This document shows, in pieces, positions 34,904 through 43,296 of a stretch of 64,000 bases of DNA. The stretch covers positions 1 through 64,000 of the forward strand of contig NZ_JBIQLE010000003.1 of the NCBI RefSeq assembly GCF_044464525.1. The letters are read 5' to 3'. The position numbers and the translations under genes were made by a program. Position 1 is the stretch's first letter, and every line of letters begins with the position of its first letter. Below the pieces are notes generated by a model. It was not told the DNA's origin. It searched no databases and worked only from the letters and a program-made list of their open reading frames with translations. Source of the stretch: Pusillimonas sp044464525. GTDB lineage: Bacteria > Pseudomonadota > Gammaproteobacteria > Burkholderiales > Burkholderiaceae_B.

Positions 34904-34932
34904 AACCAAGCGCTGACGATCAGCGCTTGGTT
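34904..34932. terminator. Hairpin between phyH-like gene and marR
   Basis: Perfect 13-base stem AACCAAGCGCTGA/TCAGCGCTTGGTT with loop CGA. It covers the stop codon and last codons of the convergent MarR gene, so it can end both transcripts; T-runs are weak. Confidence 0.7.
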
Positions 34933-35504
34933 GACCCAGGGCTCCTCGCGGAACGGATGGTCTTGGACCCCAGCCATGTATCGCTGTCCGAGTCTGTATC
35001 TATTACCGAGGCATCGCCCCGTGATAAGGCCGACGCCAGCATATTGCTGTCGTTCTCTAAAGTTTGCCGCAACTGACGAAGAAGAAGCTTGAGCAGAGTC
35101 TCTTCTGTCTTGGACATATTGCTGATCATCAGCTCGCGTAGTTCTTTGAGAATTTGCGCCAGTATCGGCTGGAAGGACCGAGCGTGTTCGGTCAGGTAGA
35201 CGCGAACCTTTCGTTTGTCTTCTGCATCGCGTTCACGATAGACAAGATTTTCGGACTCCATTGCACGCAGCATTTCGACGGTTGATGAGCCTTTGATTCC
35301 GAGCCGCTCGCTCAGCTCGCGCTGTGTTATTCCGTCTTGCTGGAACAGCGTTCTTAGGCAGTACCAGTGACCACCTCTAATGTCGTGCTGAGCGATGCGA
35401 AGGTATAGCGCTCGCTTGACGGCTCGTCCGGTATCCGCGATGAGAAAACCCATGCTGTCGTCGAGCTCGGAATCGAAAGTGGAAGATTCTGTTTGTTCGG
35501 CCAT
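34920..35504 (-). CDS. MarR-family regulator (first copy in island)
   Basis: 194 aa. Winged helix typical of MarR: QHDIRGGHWYCLRTLFQQDGITQ, LSERLGIKGSSTVEMLRAMESENLV, RERDAEDKRKVRVYLT. Long polar N- and C-terminal tails. An island palindrome (operator B) lies 12 bp before its ATG, consistent with self-repression. It is convergent with phyH and divergent from the transport operon, so it probably represses both flanking promoters until an aromatic acid or CoA-ester binds. Confidence 0.9.
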   Translation of the reverse strand: MAEQTESSTFDSELDDSMGFLIADTGRAVKRALYLRIAQHDIRGGHWYCLRTLFQQDGITQRELSERLGIKGSSTVEMLRAMESENLVYRERDAEDKRKVRVYLTEHARSFQPILAQILKELRELMISNMSKTEETLLKLLLRQLRQTLENDSNMLASALSRGDASVIDTDSDSDTWLGSKTIRSARSPGSTKR

Positions 35505-35515
35505 AGATTTTTTGA

Positions 35516-35526
35516 TTGGTACCTAA
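35516..35526. promoter_or_regulatory. MarR-type operator B
   Basis: TTGGTACCTAA followed by CTAAAA, immediately before the start codon of the first marR gene. Same right flank (CCTAACTAAAA) as operator A. Apart from this and operator C, the 288-bp gap 35505-35792 holds no gene I can support. Confidence 0.6.
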
Positions 35527-35738
35527 CTAAAAACAACTAAAGTTACGAAGCCGAGGGCGTCATTATTGCAAGGCGTGCATCAACCGCGCTACGACGCTAC
35601 AAGTGGTGTGTTGCCCCTAGTGAGCATCACCAATTGTAGAGGCTTCAGGCATTTTATGCCACATCGCAGATGCAGGGCTCAATAAAGGAGCTCCAAACAA
35701 AAATAGATTGACATAAATATTTATCTTAAGAATAATAG

Positions 35739-35749
35739 TAGGAACCTAA
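35739..35749. promoter_or_regulatory. MarR-type operator C
   Basis: TAGGAACCTAA, 43 bp before the ATG of the second binding protein and close to a TTGACA/TATCTT-like promoter pair at about 35707-35730. Would control the transport-aldolase operon. Confidence 0.6.
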
Positions 35750-35792
35750 TGAAATAATCGCCTTGAGCGTAGGAATTAAAGTGGAGAGAGAC

Positions 35793-36977
35793 ATGATTTC
35801 CAGATTGCAAAAGTTCGCAGCCGCCCTGGCGGTAGCGACCTGTTCCTTAAGCCCGGCAGCCGGCGCGGCTGCACAAGAACCCATCAAAATCGGGTTTGTA
35901 GGCGAGCTTTCGGGCCCCCAGGCAGCTCTAGGACAAGACCAATACGACGCGCTCATGCTTTTAGTCGAACAAAATGGCGGAAAGCTGGGTGGCTACCCTG
36001 TGGAGATTTTGCGCGAAGACAGCCAGTTGAAGCCCGAAGTAGCTGTCCAGGTAACCCAGAAACTCATCGAGCGCGAGAACGTGGATCTGATCACTGGTCT
36101 AACCTTCACGCCCACGGCCGTAGCCTCTAGCAAGGTCGCCATTGCTAACGAAGTGTTTGTTGTTGCTTCCAACGGCTCAAGCAACGCCATGGCCGGCGCC
36201 GAGTGTTCGCCCTATGTGTTTGTCGTGTCGTGGCAACCGGTGCCGCATGTCGCGGTATTGGCCAAGTACGCCGAAGAGCAAGGTTATAAGCGGATCAGCA
36301 TGATGGGACCGAACTATGCCACTGGCAAAAACTTCCTTTCCATCTTCAAGGAGAACTTCTCGGGAACTATTGTTGACGAGCTCTACACGGCGATGTCTCA
36401 GCAAGATTTCTCAGCCGAACTGCTGCAGCTTTCCGCCTCGAAACCAGATGCTGTGTTCGTGTTCTACCCTGGTGGTCTCGGCATCAATTTTGTTCGGCAA
36501 TATCGCCAGGCGGGGCTCGGCGACAACATACCTCTCATGGCGCACGGCGCCCTCGATGGCACAAACCTTCCGGCCTTGGGCGATGCCGCCTTGGGATTCA
36601 TCACGGGCAGTATCTGGGCGCCAGACATGAACAATGCCAGCAATCGCGCATTCGTCGAGAACTTCGAGAAAAAGTACGGTCGCATTCCCACCATGATGGC
36701 CGCCCAAGGTTACGACGCAGCATTGCTAATCGACTCGGCTATTGCGAAGGTCAATGGCAAGCTTGATGACAAAGAAGCCTTCCGTGCTGCTCTCAAAGAA
36801 GCTGATTTCGAGTCGGTACGAGGCAAATTCCGATTCGGCAACAACCAGTTTCCCATTCAAGACTTCCACGTAATCGGCATCAAACGAGACGACAAAGGCC
36901 GGGTTAATCAGTCGGTGATCGCTACACCGCTGGTGGAGGTGGTGGATCCGTTTGCGTCGCAGTGCAATATGTCTTGA
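35793..36977 (+). CDS. Liv-type ABC transporter periplasmic binding protein (copy 2)
   Basis: 394 aa with a signal peptide of about 27 residues ending AGAAA. Same fold and nearly the same sequence as copy 1: IKIGFVGELSGPQAALGQDQYDAL, REDSQLKPEVAVQVTQKLI, VFYPGGLGINFVRQY. GGAGAGAG precedes ATG 35793; an upstream TTG is less likely. First gene of an operon with livH-, livM-, livG- and livF-like genes and the hydratase-aldolase. Ligand probably an aromatic acid, judged by the operon. Confidence 0.93.
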   Translation: MISRLQKFAAALAVATCSLSPAAGAAAQEPIKIGFVGELSGPQAALGQDQYDALMLLVEQNGGKLGGYPVEILREDSQLKPEVAVQVTQKLIERENVDLITGLTFTPTAVASSKVAIANEVFVVASNGSSNAMAGAECSPYVFVVSWQPVPHVAVLAKYAEEQGYKRISMMGPNYATGKNFLSIFKENFSGTIVDELYTAMSQQDFSAELLQLSASKPDAVFVFYPGGLGINFVRQYRQAGLGDNIPLMAHGALDGTNLPALGDAALGFITGSIWAPDMNNASNRAFVENFEKKYGRIPTMMAAQGYDAALLIDSAIAKVNGKLDDKEAFRAALKEADFESVRGKFRFGNNQFPIQDFHVIGIKRDDKGRVNQSVIATPLVEVVDPFASQCNMS

Positions 36978-36992
36978 TGCACCGGAGATTCC

Positions 36993-37913
36993 ATGTCATT
37001 TGCTTTGGTTGCATTGCAGTTATTGAACGGACTGCAGTTGGGTATTTTGCTTTTTTTGATGTCGGCGGGCCTGACGCTGGTGCTGGGCATCATGAGCTTT
37101 GTAAATCTCATGCACGGCTCTCTATTCATGTTGGGGGCCTATTTCTCAGCCGCCACCTTAAGTAGTACCGGCTCTTTCTTGTGGGCTGCCGTAATTGGCG
37201 TGGCCGGCACTTTACTGGTGGGTCTGATCCTGGAGCGGATCATCTTCCGCAGGTTATACAAGCGTGATCACCTGTACCAAGTGTTGGCCACCGTCGGTCT
37301 TATTCTGTTCTTCAACGAGGCGGTGCGAATGGTCTGGGGTTCGGGTGCCATGTCCACCGCGATTCCAGAGTTTCTCCAAGGTACCGTGCAAATCTTCGGC
37401 TTGCGCTACCCGGTCTACCGCTTCGCGATCATCGTGGCCGGCCTATGTGTAGGTGCGCTGCTTTACATCCTGATCCACCGAACGCGAATAGGCATTCTCA
37501 TTCGGGCCGGCGCGTCAAACGCAACCATGATTGCTTCTCTGGGCATCAATATCCGGCGGCTCAATGCGGGAGTCGTGGGATTGGGCGCTGCCCTGGCCGG
37601 ATTAGCCGGCCTGATGGCAGCTCCGTTCACGTCTGTACAGGCCGGCATGGGCGAGCCCATTCTGATCATGACATTGGTTGTCATTGTCACAGGAGGAATC
37701 GGATCGGTACGTGGTGCATTCTACGGCGCGATTATTGTTGGGCTGGTAGACACCATTGGACGTGTCTTCTTGCCCGTGCTGCTCAGAGGATTCATGGAGC
37801 CTCTGCGGGCCCAGACATTAAGCGCTGCGATCGCCTCGGTATTGATCTACCTGGTCATGGCCGCCGTCCTGGCATTCAAGCCCGAAGGCTTGTTCCCGGT
37901 GAAGCACAGATAA
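36993..37913 (+). CDS. livH: Branched-chain-type ABC permease LivH
   Basis: 306 aa, about eight membrane helices. Typical LivH features: LQLLNGLQLGILLFLMSAGLTLVLGIMSFVNL at the start, RAGASNATMIASLGINIRRLNAGVVGLGAALAGLAG as the cytoplasmic EAA-like loop and a C-terminal MAAVLAFKPEGLFP. The blocks here are parts of longer runs. It pairs with LivM, which begins one base after its stop. Substrate is set by the binding proteins of this island and not by amino-acid transport evidence. Confidence 0.93.
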   Translation: MSFALVALQLLNGLQLGILLFLMSAGLTLVLGIMSFVNLMHGSLFMLGAYFSAATLSSTGSFLWAAVIGVAGTLLVGLILERIIFRRLYKRDHLYQVLATVGLILFFNEAVRMVWGSGAMSTAIPEFLQGTVQIFGLRYPVYRFAIIVAGLCVGALLYILIHRTRIGILIRAGASNATMIASLGINIRRLNAGVVGLGAALAGLAGLMAAPFTSVQAGMGEPILIMTLVVIVTGGIGSVRGAFYGAIIVGLVDTIGRVFLPVLLRGFMEPLRAQTLSAAIASVLIYLVMAAVLAFKPEGLFPVKHR

Positions 37914-37914
37914 T

Positions 37915-38898
37915 ATGAAAAACCACATCAACCTTCGCGTGTGGGTAGGCGGGGCGCTCATGCTTGCGTTCGCAGTTCTGCCGATCATCGCCCACTTGAT
38001 TGGCGAAAGCTACTTCATCACTTACGCCACCCGCATTCTGATAATGGCACTGGCCGCTGCGGGACTCAATATCGCACTTGGGTATGGAGGCATGATCAGC
38101 CTCGGTCATGCTCTGTATCTTGGTCTTGGGGCCTACGCGGTGGGAATTTGCGCCCATCACGGTATTGCCAGCGGGTGGGTCCAGTTACTGATTGCTCTGG
38201 CCGTTGGCGGTGCGCTGGCATGCGTGCTGGGCCTCATCTGTCTTCGAACCAAGGGAATGGCATTCATCATGATCACCTTGGCCTTCGCGCAAATGTTTTA
38301 CTTCTTGGTCGTCACCCTTGACGACTACGGCGGCGACGACGGATTGCCGATTGCTGCTCGTAGCATATTTGGCAATCTAAATATCGAGAACAGCACCGTC
38401 TTTTATTACCTTTCCTTTGCAGTCCTGGCAGCCACCCTGCTGTTTACCGCGCGTATGGTCAAGGCTCGGTTTGGACGAGTGATTCGAGGCTGCCATTCGA
38501 ATCATCCGCGCATGCTGTCATTGGGTTACGACACGATGCGCTATCGCCTGGCTGCATACGTGATCTCTGCGCTGATATGCGTGATTGCCGGCTTCCTGCT
38601 TGCCAACCTGGTCAGATTCGCTTCGCCCTCCTATTTGATGTGGATCGTTTCCGGCGAGCTGATGGTGATGGTCATTCTAGGCGGGATGGGAACCGTCATG
38701 GGGCCGGTCGTGGGTGCTGTAGTCGTTCTGCTGATTGAAGCCGTGTTCGCGAACTCAAGCTTTGGATTGCCCACGCCGATGGCCACGTTCATCAACGATC
38801 ACTGGATGGCGGTGTTGGGCATCGTAGTGGTTCTTGGAACCATGCTTGTCGAAAAAGGCCTGTACGGTTCATTGCCGGAGCGGAGAAACCGAGTATGA
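37915..38898 (+). CDS. livM: Branched-chain-type ABC permease LivM
   Basis: 327 aa, multiple membrane helices. LivM features: LIMALAAAGLNIALGYGGMISLGHALY, cytoplasmic loop GCHSNHPRMLSLGYDTMRYRL, and the C-terminal VVLGTMLVEKGLYGSL. It follows LivH without a gap and its end overlaps livG by four bases. Role: second permease half of the island's uptake system. Confidence 0.93.
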   Translation: MKNHINLRVWVGGALMLAFAVLPIIAHLIGESYFITYATRILIMALAAAGLNIALGYGGMISLGHALYLGLGAYAVGICAHHGIASGWVQLLIALAVGGALACVLGLICLRTKGMAFIMITLAFAQMFYFLVVTLDDYGGDDGLPIAARSIFGNLNIENSTVFYYLSFAVLAATLLFTARMVKARFGRVIRGCHSNHPRMLSLGYDTMRYRLAAYVISALICVIAGFLLANLVRFASPSYLMWIVSGELMVMVILGGMGTVMGPVVGAVVVLLIEAVFANSSFGLPTPMATFINDHWMAVLGIVVVLGTMLVEKGLYGSLPERRNRV

Positions 38899-39650
38899 GT
38901 GCACTGTTGGAGATCACCGGCTTATTCAAGAGCTTCCGCGGAATAGTGGCGACAGATCACGCGACACTTACCGTCCAGGAAGGTGAGCTACATGCGCTTA
39001 TTGGTCCAAATGGCGCGGGTAAGAGCACGCTGGTAAATCAGATTTCGGGCGAAATATCTCCAGACTCAGGTTCCATTGTGTTCGATGGTATAGACATCAC
39101 TCGCTGGAGCGCCCCCCGAAGGGCGCAAGCTGGGCTTGTGCGGTCTTATCAGATCACCTCTGTGTTCAACGAAATGACAGCTCTTGAGAACGTCATGATG
39201 GCGGTTCAGGCCCGAAGCAAGAACCATTTTGGCTCCTGGAAGGACACGATGCGTGACTCAAGCCTCGCCCAGCCCGCGCTGGACGCCCTGGCCCTCGTGA
39301 ATCTTGAAGACCAAGTAAATGTCTCGGCTGGCGAAATGGCACACGGCGGACGCAGACAGCTCGAACTCGCCATGGCTATAGCCTTACAGCCGAAACTCAT
39401 GCTGCTTGATGAACCTTTGGCAGGTATGAGCCAATCCGAGTCGGAGTCCATGACACGTCTACTGGCTCGGCTCAAGAACGAAGTCACGATACTTCTTATC
39501 GAGCACGATATGCAGGCTGTGTTTGCGCTGGCGGACAGAGTCACCGTTTTGGTGACAGGCCGGCCGCTTGCAACGGGTTTGCCAGACGAAATAAGGAATA
39601 GCCAGCTCGTCAGAGACGCCTATCTAGGAGAGCCGGAGGAGCTATCGTGA
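38895..39650 (+). CDS. livG: Branched-chain-type ABC ATPase LivG
   Basis: 251 aa. Walker A GPNGAGKST (residues 37-45), Q-loop region SYQITSVFNEMTALENV, signature AHGGRRQLELA in place of LSGGQ, Walker B LMLLDEPLAGM and the switch His in IEHDMQAVF. The signature deviates by using AHGG, seen in some LivG proteins. It overlaps both livM and livF by four bases. Energises the permease pair. Confidence 0.93.
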   Translation: MSALLEITGLFKSFRGIVATDHATLTVQEGELHALIGPNGAGKSTLVNQISGEISPDSGSIVFDGIDITRWSAPRRAQAGLVRSYQITSVFNEMTALENVMMAVQARSKNHFGSWKDTMRDSSLAQPALDALALVNLEDQVNVSAGEMAHGGRRQLELAMAIALQPKLMLLDEPLAGMSQSESESMTRLLARLKNEVTILLIEHDMQAVFALADRVTVLVTGRPLATGLPDEIRNSQLVRDAYLGEPEELS

Positions 39651-40369
39651 TCAACGATTCAGAACCATTGTTGAAGGTAGACGGCATCGCCGCCGGGTAT
39701 GGGCGTAGTCAGGCGCTGTGGAACGTGACGTTCACTATCCATCCTGGCGAAGTAATCACGTTGATCGGGCGTAATGGCATGGGCAAGACCACGACCATTC
39801 GCTCGATCATGGGTCAACTGCCGCTGCGTGCGGGAAGCATTGTTTTCCAAGGTTTGACCATTTCTGATCTACCTGACTTTCGGATTGCCCAATGCGGCAT
39901 CGGACTCGTACCGGAAGGCCGCGGCATTTTCCCAAACCTCAGCGTCAAAGAGAACCTTATTTGTGCCTACTCGAATCGACATGGAATCCGAGATCCGTGG
40001 GATCTGGAGCGAGTTTATTCCATGTTCCCCCGCCTGAAGGAGCGTGAACGCAACAGCGGCGCGAACCTGTCAGGCGGAGAACAGCAGATGCTTGCCATCG
40101 GCCGGGCGCTTATGACGAACCCGCTGCTGCTGGTCCTCGACGAAGCGACTGAAGGCCTGGCGCCTCTAGTCAGGCGAGAAATCTGGCGATGTCTCGAAAT
40201 GCTGCGAGAGCAAGGGCAAGTCATGCTGGTCATCGATAAGAATCTTGGCCCTCTGTCTCGCCTGGCAGATCGACATTACGTTATGGAAAAAGGACGTGTG
40301 GTCTGGGAGGGCGACTCAACCGCTTTACGAGAACAGGCGTCTCAAGTGCAACAGTACATCGGAGTGTAG
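39647..40369 (+). CDS. livF: Branched-chain-type ABC ATPase LivF
   Basis: 240 aa. Walker A GRNGMGKTT (41-49), the LivF-specific IGLVPEGRGIFPNLSVKENL, signature LSGGEQQMLAIGRAL, Walker B LLVLDEATEGLAP. In place of the usual switch His the sequence reads MLVIDKNLGPL, a departure shared by some LivF proteins. Second ATPase of the uptake system; 38 bp before the aldolase gene. Confidence 0.92.
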   Translation: MINDSEPLLKVDGIAAGYGRSQALWNVTFTIHPGEVITLIGRNGMGKTTTIRSIMGQLPLRAGSIVFQGLTISDLPDFRIAQCGIGLVPEGRGIFPNLSVKENLICAYSNRHGIRDPWDLERVYSMFPRLKERERNSGANLSGGEQQMLAIGRALMTNPLLLVLDEATEGLAPLVRREIWRCLEMLREQGQVMLVIDKNLGPLSRLADRHYVMEKGRVVWEGDSTALREQASQVQQYIGV

Positions 40370-40407
40370 TTGCCGAACGCCGCTAATTGATTAGGAAGGG
40401 GTAGCGA

Positions 40408-41376
40408 ATGAAAGTGACATATGAAGATATAGTTGGTGTGGTGGGCATTGTGCCGACCCCCGCGACGACCGATGCAAGCCATTGGAATTCGACCAAGACG
40501 ATCAATCTTTCCGAAACCGAAAAAATGATCAAACTCGTGACTGCAGCGGGGGTCGACGTTCTGATGACAAACGGTACGTTTGGAGAAGGCGCCACGCTGC
40601 TGGAGGACGAGCACCTGGACTTCGTGCGTTGTGTCGTCGAAACAAACGCCCGATCCAGGCCGGTGTTCGCAGGAATCACCACCCTTAACACTCGAGATAC
40701 TCTCCGGCGGGCACGCGATCTATTAAGTGTCGGCGCCGACGGGCTTTTTGTTGGCAGACCAATGTGGTTGGCTTTGGACGATGCCGGATTGGTGCGGTTT
40801 TACCAGGATCTAGCCGAGGCCTTACCGGATACCCCCCTGATTGTGTACGACAACCCGCTGGCGTTCAAAGGAAAGATCTCGCCTGAAGCCTATGAGGCCC
40901 TTGCGAACATACCCCAAGTGATTGCAGCCAAGCATGTCGGAGGTCCGACGCTTCCGCAAGACCTGGCAGCGGTCGGCGACCGCATGCGGATTCTGCCCTT
41001 GGCAACAGAGTGGTGCCCGGTTGCAGAGCGGTATCCGGATTTGGCCAAAGCGTGCTGGTCCGGCGGCATTGCTTGCGCTCCTTCACCAATAGTGGCCGCA
41101 TCGCGCGCAATTCTGGCGGGCAACTGGGAGAAGGCCCGCAAAATTACCGAGCAACTCATCTGGGCCGAGGCGCCCATGTTTCCCGGCGGTGAGCTCACTC
41201 GTTTCATGGACTACAGCATTCAAATTGGCCATGTGCGATTTGAAGCTGCAGGCCTGATAAACCCGGGGCCGCCCCGTCCTCCGTACACTGAGTTGCCCGA
41301 CGCGTATAAACAGGGCGCCGAAGAGTGTGGAAGCCGCTGGGCGTCTTTAGAACGCGAGTATAGCGTTTCCGCATAA
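40408..41376 (+). CDS. NahE/PhdJ-like hydratase-aldolase (DapA superfamily)
   Basis: 322 aa. Strong resemblance to trans-o-hydroxybenzylidenepyruvate hydratase-aldolase and 2'-carboxybenzalpyruvate aldolase: VPTPATTDASHW, TFGEGATLLEDE, GITTLNTRDTL, GRPMWLAL and GLINPGPPRPPYTELPDAY. The Schiff-base Lys175 is in AAKHVGG and Tyr147 in IVYDNP. These enzymes hydrate and cleave R-CH=CH-CO-COOH to an aldehyde and pyruvate. In the operon it follows the transporter. The partner enzymes on the opposite strand (bicupin dioxygenase, aldehyde dehydrogenase) make and remove such products. Exact substrate unknown. Confidence 0.85.
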   Translation: MKVTYEDIVGVVGIVPTPATTDASHWNSTKTINLSETEKMIKLVTAAGVDVLMTNGTFGEGATLLEDEHLDFVRCVVETNARSRPVFAGITTLNTRDTLRRARDLLSVGADGLFVGRPMWLALDDAGLVRFYQDLAEALPDTPLIVYDNPLAFKGKISPEAYEALANIPQVIAAKHVGGPTLPQDLAAVGDRMRILPLATEWCPVAERYPDLAKACWSGGIACAPSPIVAASRAILAGNWEKARKITEQLIWAEAPMFPGGELTRFMDYSIQIGHVRFEAAGLINPGPPRPPYTELPDAYKQGAEECGSRWASLEREYSVSA

Positions 41377-41400
41377 ATTTTCTCTCTAAAGCGCACGCAA

Positions 41401-41427
41401 AGTCCGAGCCAGGCTCGGACTTTTTTT
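41401..41427 (+). terminator. Terminator of the transport-aldolase operon
   Basis: Nine-base stem AGTCCGAGC/GCTCGGACT, loop CAG, then a T-run to 41427. Ends the rightward operon 25 bp after the aldolase stop. Confidence 0.9.
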
Positions 41428-41436
41428 CGTCATGAG

Positions 41437-41467
41437 AAAAACCCAGAAGCCGTTTGACCCCTGGGTT
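41437..41467 (-). terminator. Terminator of the Rieske operon
   Basis: On the minus strand AACCCAG/CTGGGTT with a 14-base loop, followed by TTTTTC. It lies 30 bp after the end of the Rieske alpha gene and back to back with the opposite terminator. Confidence 0.6.
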
Positions 41468-41496
41468 GATGGTATTGCTGATTGCTGTGTATCGGA

Positions 41497-42765
41497 TTAC
41501 GGGCGTGGATGAGCGTACATGACCTCTCGGTACAGCTCGTAGAACCCTCTAATGGCTGACTCGGAAACCATCTCTCCGGCCTGCGGTGAATCTGACGAAC
41601 TGCCGCCCAGTTCAACTACGCAGTTGGCGTCCGGATTGGCAAGCATGCCTGAGGCGGAAAGCTCAAAGACTTCGTTGTCATCAACCGAGATGTAGCCCGC
41701 CGCACCAGTCAGGTTCGCGAGACGCGTGCGTCTTTGGATCATTTCTTCGTCATCGTCTTCGTAGCCGAAAAACGTCCAGGAAAGCTCAAACTCGTTGGGA
41801 CCCATGGGAATGACGTTACGACATTGCAGCAAATTTTGTTGTTGCTGTACGGTCAAACAAGGGAACATCGTCAGGTTCTGAATCGTGATGTCATCCCCGA
41901 ACTCTTTGACCGGCGTGACAGGACGCATGTCGTTCAACTCGTAGTTAGACTTGTATGACTTCATTTCGTCGTGAGACTTGAGCTGGTCGCGGGGTGTCGC
42001 GATTGATTCCACGACGTTATGAGCTCGAGTCTTATCATCGTTGAAGAGATTGCCCTTCTGATCCATGCGATAAAGACCAAAACTGATGAGAAATACGTGA
42101 AGCAGTGTCGCGTGATAGGAGTCTTTCAGGTTTTCGGGATAGAGCTTCCAGTTCCCCCGAAGGCGCTGTCGTTGATATCCCAATACTTTCAGTTTTCTAC
42201 CGTCGAAGACACGAGTGAATTTCTCATAGATTCGGTCTGTAAGATATTCCCTCATGGGCAATGCATTGTGATCAAAGGTGGCAAACACCGCGCCATTCAC
42301 GACTTCGACACGCAACGCCTTAAGTGAATTGGCGTTCATGTCGAAGTCTGCGGGGTAGCCGCCAATACCCTTGGCGCCCTTGCGAAAAGGAACTCCCATC
42401 AGCTTGCCTTTCAGGTCATAGGTCCACTGGTGGTAAGGACACGTCAGAACGCGATTTGAACCAAACTTATCGAGGCAAATTTCGGCGGCACGATGCGCGC
42501 AACTGTTCAATAGGACGTTGACCTGGTTGTCTTTGTCACGCACGATGATCACAGGACGTTCGCCCACCATCGCGCGTTTGTAGTCGCCGGGGTTGGGCAC
42601 TTCGCAGTCCAGCCCGACGAACGACCAGAAAGGCCCGTAAAATATCTTTTCTAGTTCACGTTGGTAATTGTCGGGATCAGAATAGACCCAATTGGGAATG
42701 CGTGTGCAATCTTCGGTGGGCCATTCAAGCGTTCTCTTTTCGAATTCAATAGCGACGGACGCCAT
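41497..42765 (-). CDS. Rieske aromatic-ring hydroxylase alpha subunit (salicylate 5-hydroxylase-like)
   Basis: 422 aa. Rieske cluster ligands C89-x-H91 and C109-x2-H112 (NSCAHRAAE, TCPYHQW). Mononuclear iron ligands H218 and H223 with the bridging D215 in ENLKDSYHATLLH. Overall style (VGLDCEVPNPGDYKRAMVGERP, FDGRKLKVLGYQRQRLRGNWKL) is close to NagG, the large subunit of salicylate 5-hydroxylase. AGGAGAG precedes ATG 42765. The small subunit gene lies directly upstream. No ferredoxin or reductase gene lies in the window, so electrons must come from elsewhere. Substrate probably a hydroxy- or carboxy-aromatic acid. Confidence 0.88.
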   Translation of the reverse strand: MASVAIEFEKRTLEWPTEDCTRIPNWVYSDPDNYQRELEKIFYGPFWSFVGLDCEVPNPGDYKRAMVGERPVIIVRDKDNQVNVLLNSCAHRAAEICLDKFGSNRVLTCPYHQWTYDLKGKLMGVPFRKGAKGIGGYPADFDMNANSLKALRVEVVNGAVFATFDHNALPMREYLTDRIYEKFTRVFDGRKLKVLGYQRQRLRGNWKLYPENLKDSYHATLLHVFLISFGLYRMDQKGNLFNDDKTRAHNVVESIATPRDQLKSHDEMKSYKSNYELNDMRPVTPVKEFGDDITIQNLTMFPCLTVQQQQNLLQCRNVIPMGPNEFELSWTFFGYEDDDEEMIQRRTRLANLTGAAGYISVDDNEVFELSASGMLANPDANCVVELGGSSSDSPQAGEMVSESAIRGFYELYREVMYAHPRP

Positions 42766-42796
42766 ATCTCTCTCCTGTATGTTTATTCTCAAGCAA

Positions 42797-43264
42797 TCAG
42801 ATCGGGTGGACAATCGAGCCTGGAATGAGTTCGTTGTCAAACACTACGTCGCGCGCGGCGAAGAGCCATTGGGGATTACTGATGTCGATTCGGTCGAAGC
42901 TGCGGCCTACGAGCTGCAGTCGAGGGTTTCCATCGGTTTGCGTGAAGTACACGGCGAATTGGCTGCGCGTATGCAGCTGCTTTTCTTCCTCTTTGACGAT
43001 AGACACGTTGGTGACCAAGTGTGTGACATAACGAGGCGCGTAGACCAGCGTGTTGCGTACCGCTGTAACTCGATCCATGAGCGCGCCGCGGCTCTCGGCC
43101 AGAATGACGCACATAGGTAGATCGCGCTCGTAGTTAACACGTGAAATCAATCGGTAACGGCACTCTTCGGTATATAGCTCTGGCCATTTTTCCAGTTCGT
43201 TATCGCAGATTGTCTGGGTGTGGGTAGCGTAAAGACGTTCAGCCTTGACGATGTACTCGCTCAT
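42797..43264 (-). CDS. Ring-hydroxylating oxygenase beta subunit
   Basis: 155 aa. SnoaL-like cone fold of Rieske oxygenase small subunits: YTEECRYRLISRVNYERDLPM, RVTAVRNTLVYAPRYVTHLVTNV, SQFAVYFTQTDG, LVGRSFDRIDI and a C-terminal AARDVVFDNELIPGS. Structural partner of the alpha subunit, 31 bp away. AGGAGAA stands before the ATG. Similar in size and place to NagH. Confidence 0.88.
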   Translation of the reverse strand: MSEYIVKAERLYATHTQTICDNELEKWPELYTEECRYRLISRVNYERDLPMCVILAESRGALMDRVTAVRNTLVYAPRYVTHLVTNVSIVKEEEKQLHTRSQFAVYFTQTDGNPRLQLVGRSFDRIDISNPQWLFAARDVVFDNELIPGSIVHPI

Positions 43265-43296
43265 GCGTTCTCCTGATGAAGAAAAAGTGTCAGACT

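Noticed and set aside
40408..41376. Dihydrodipicolinate synthase (DapA)
   Set aside because: Although of the same superfamily, the sequence has the NahE-type VPTP...DASHW start and PRPPY end and lies in a catabolic operon.
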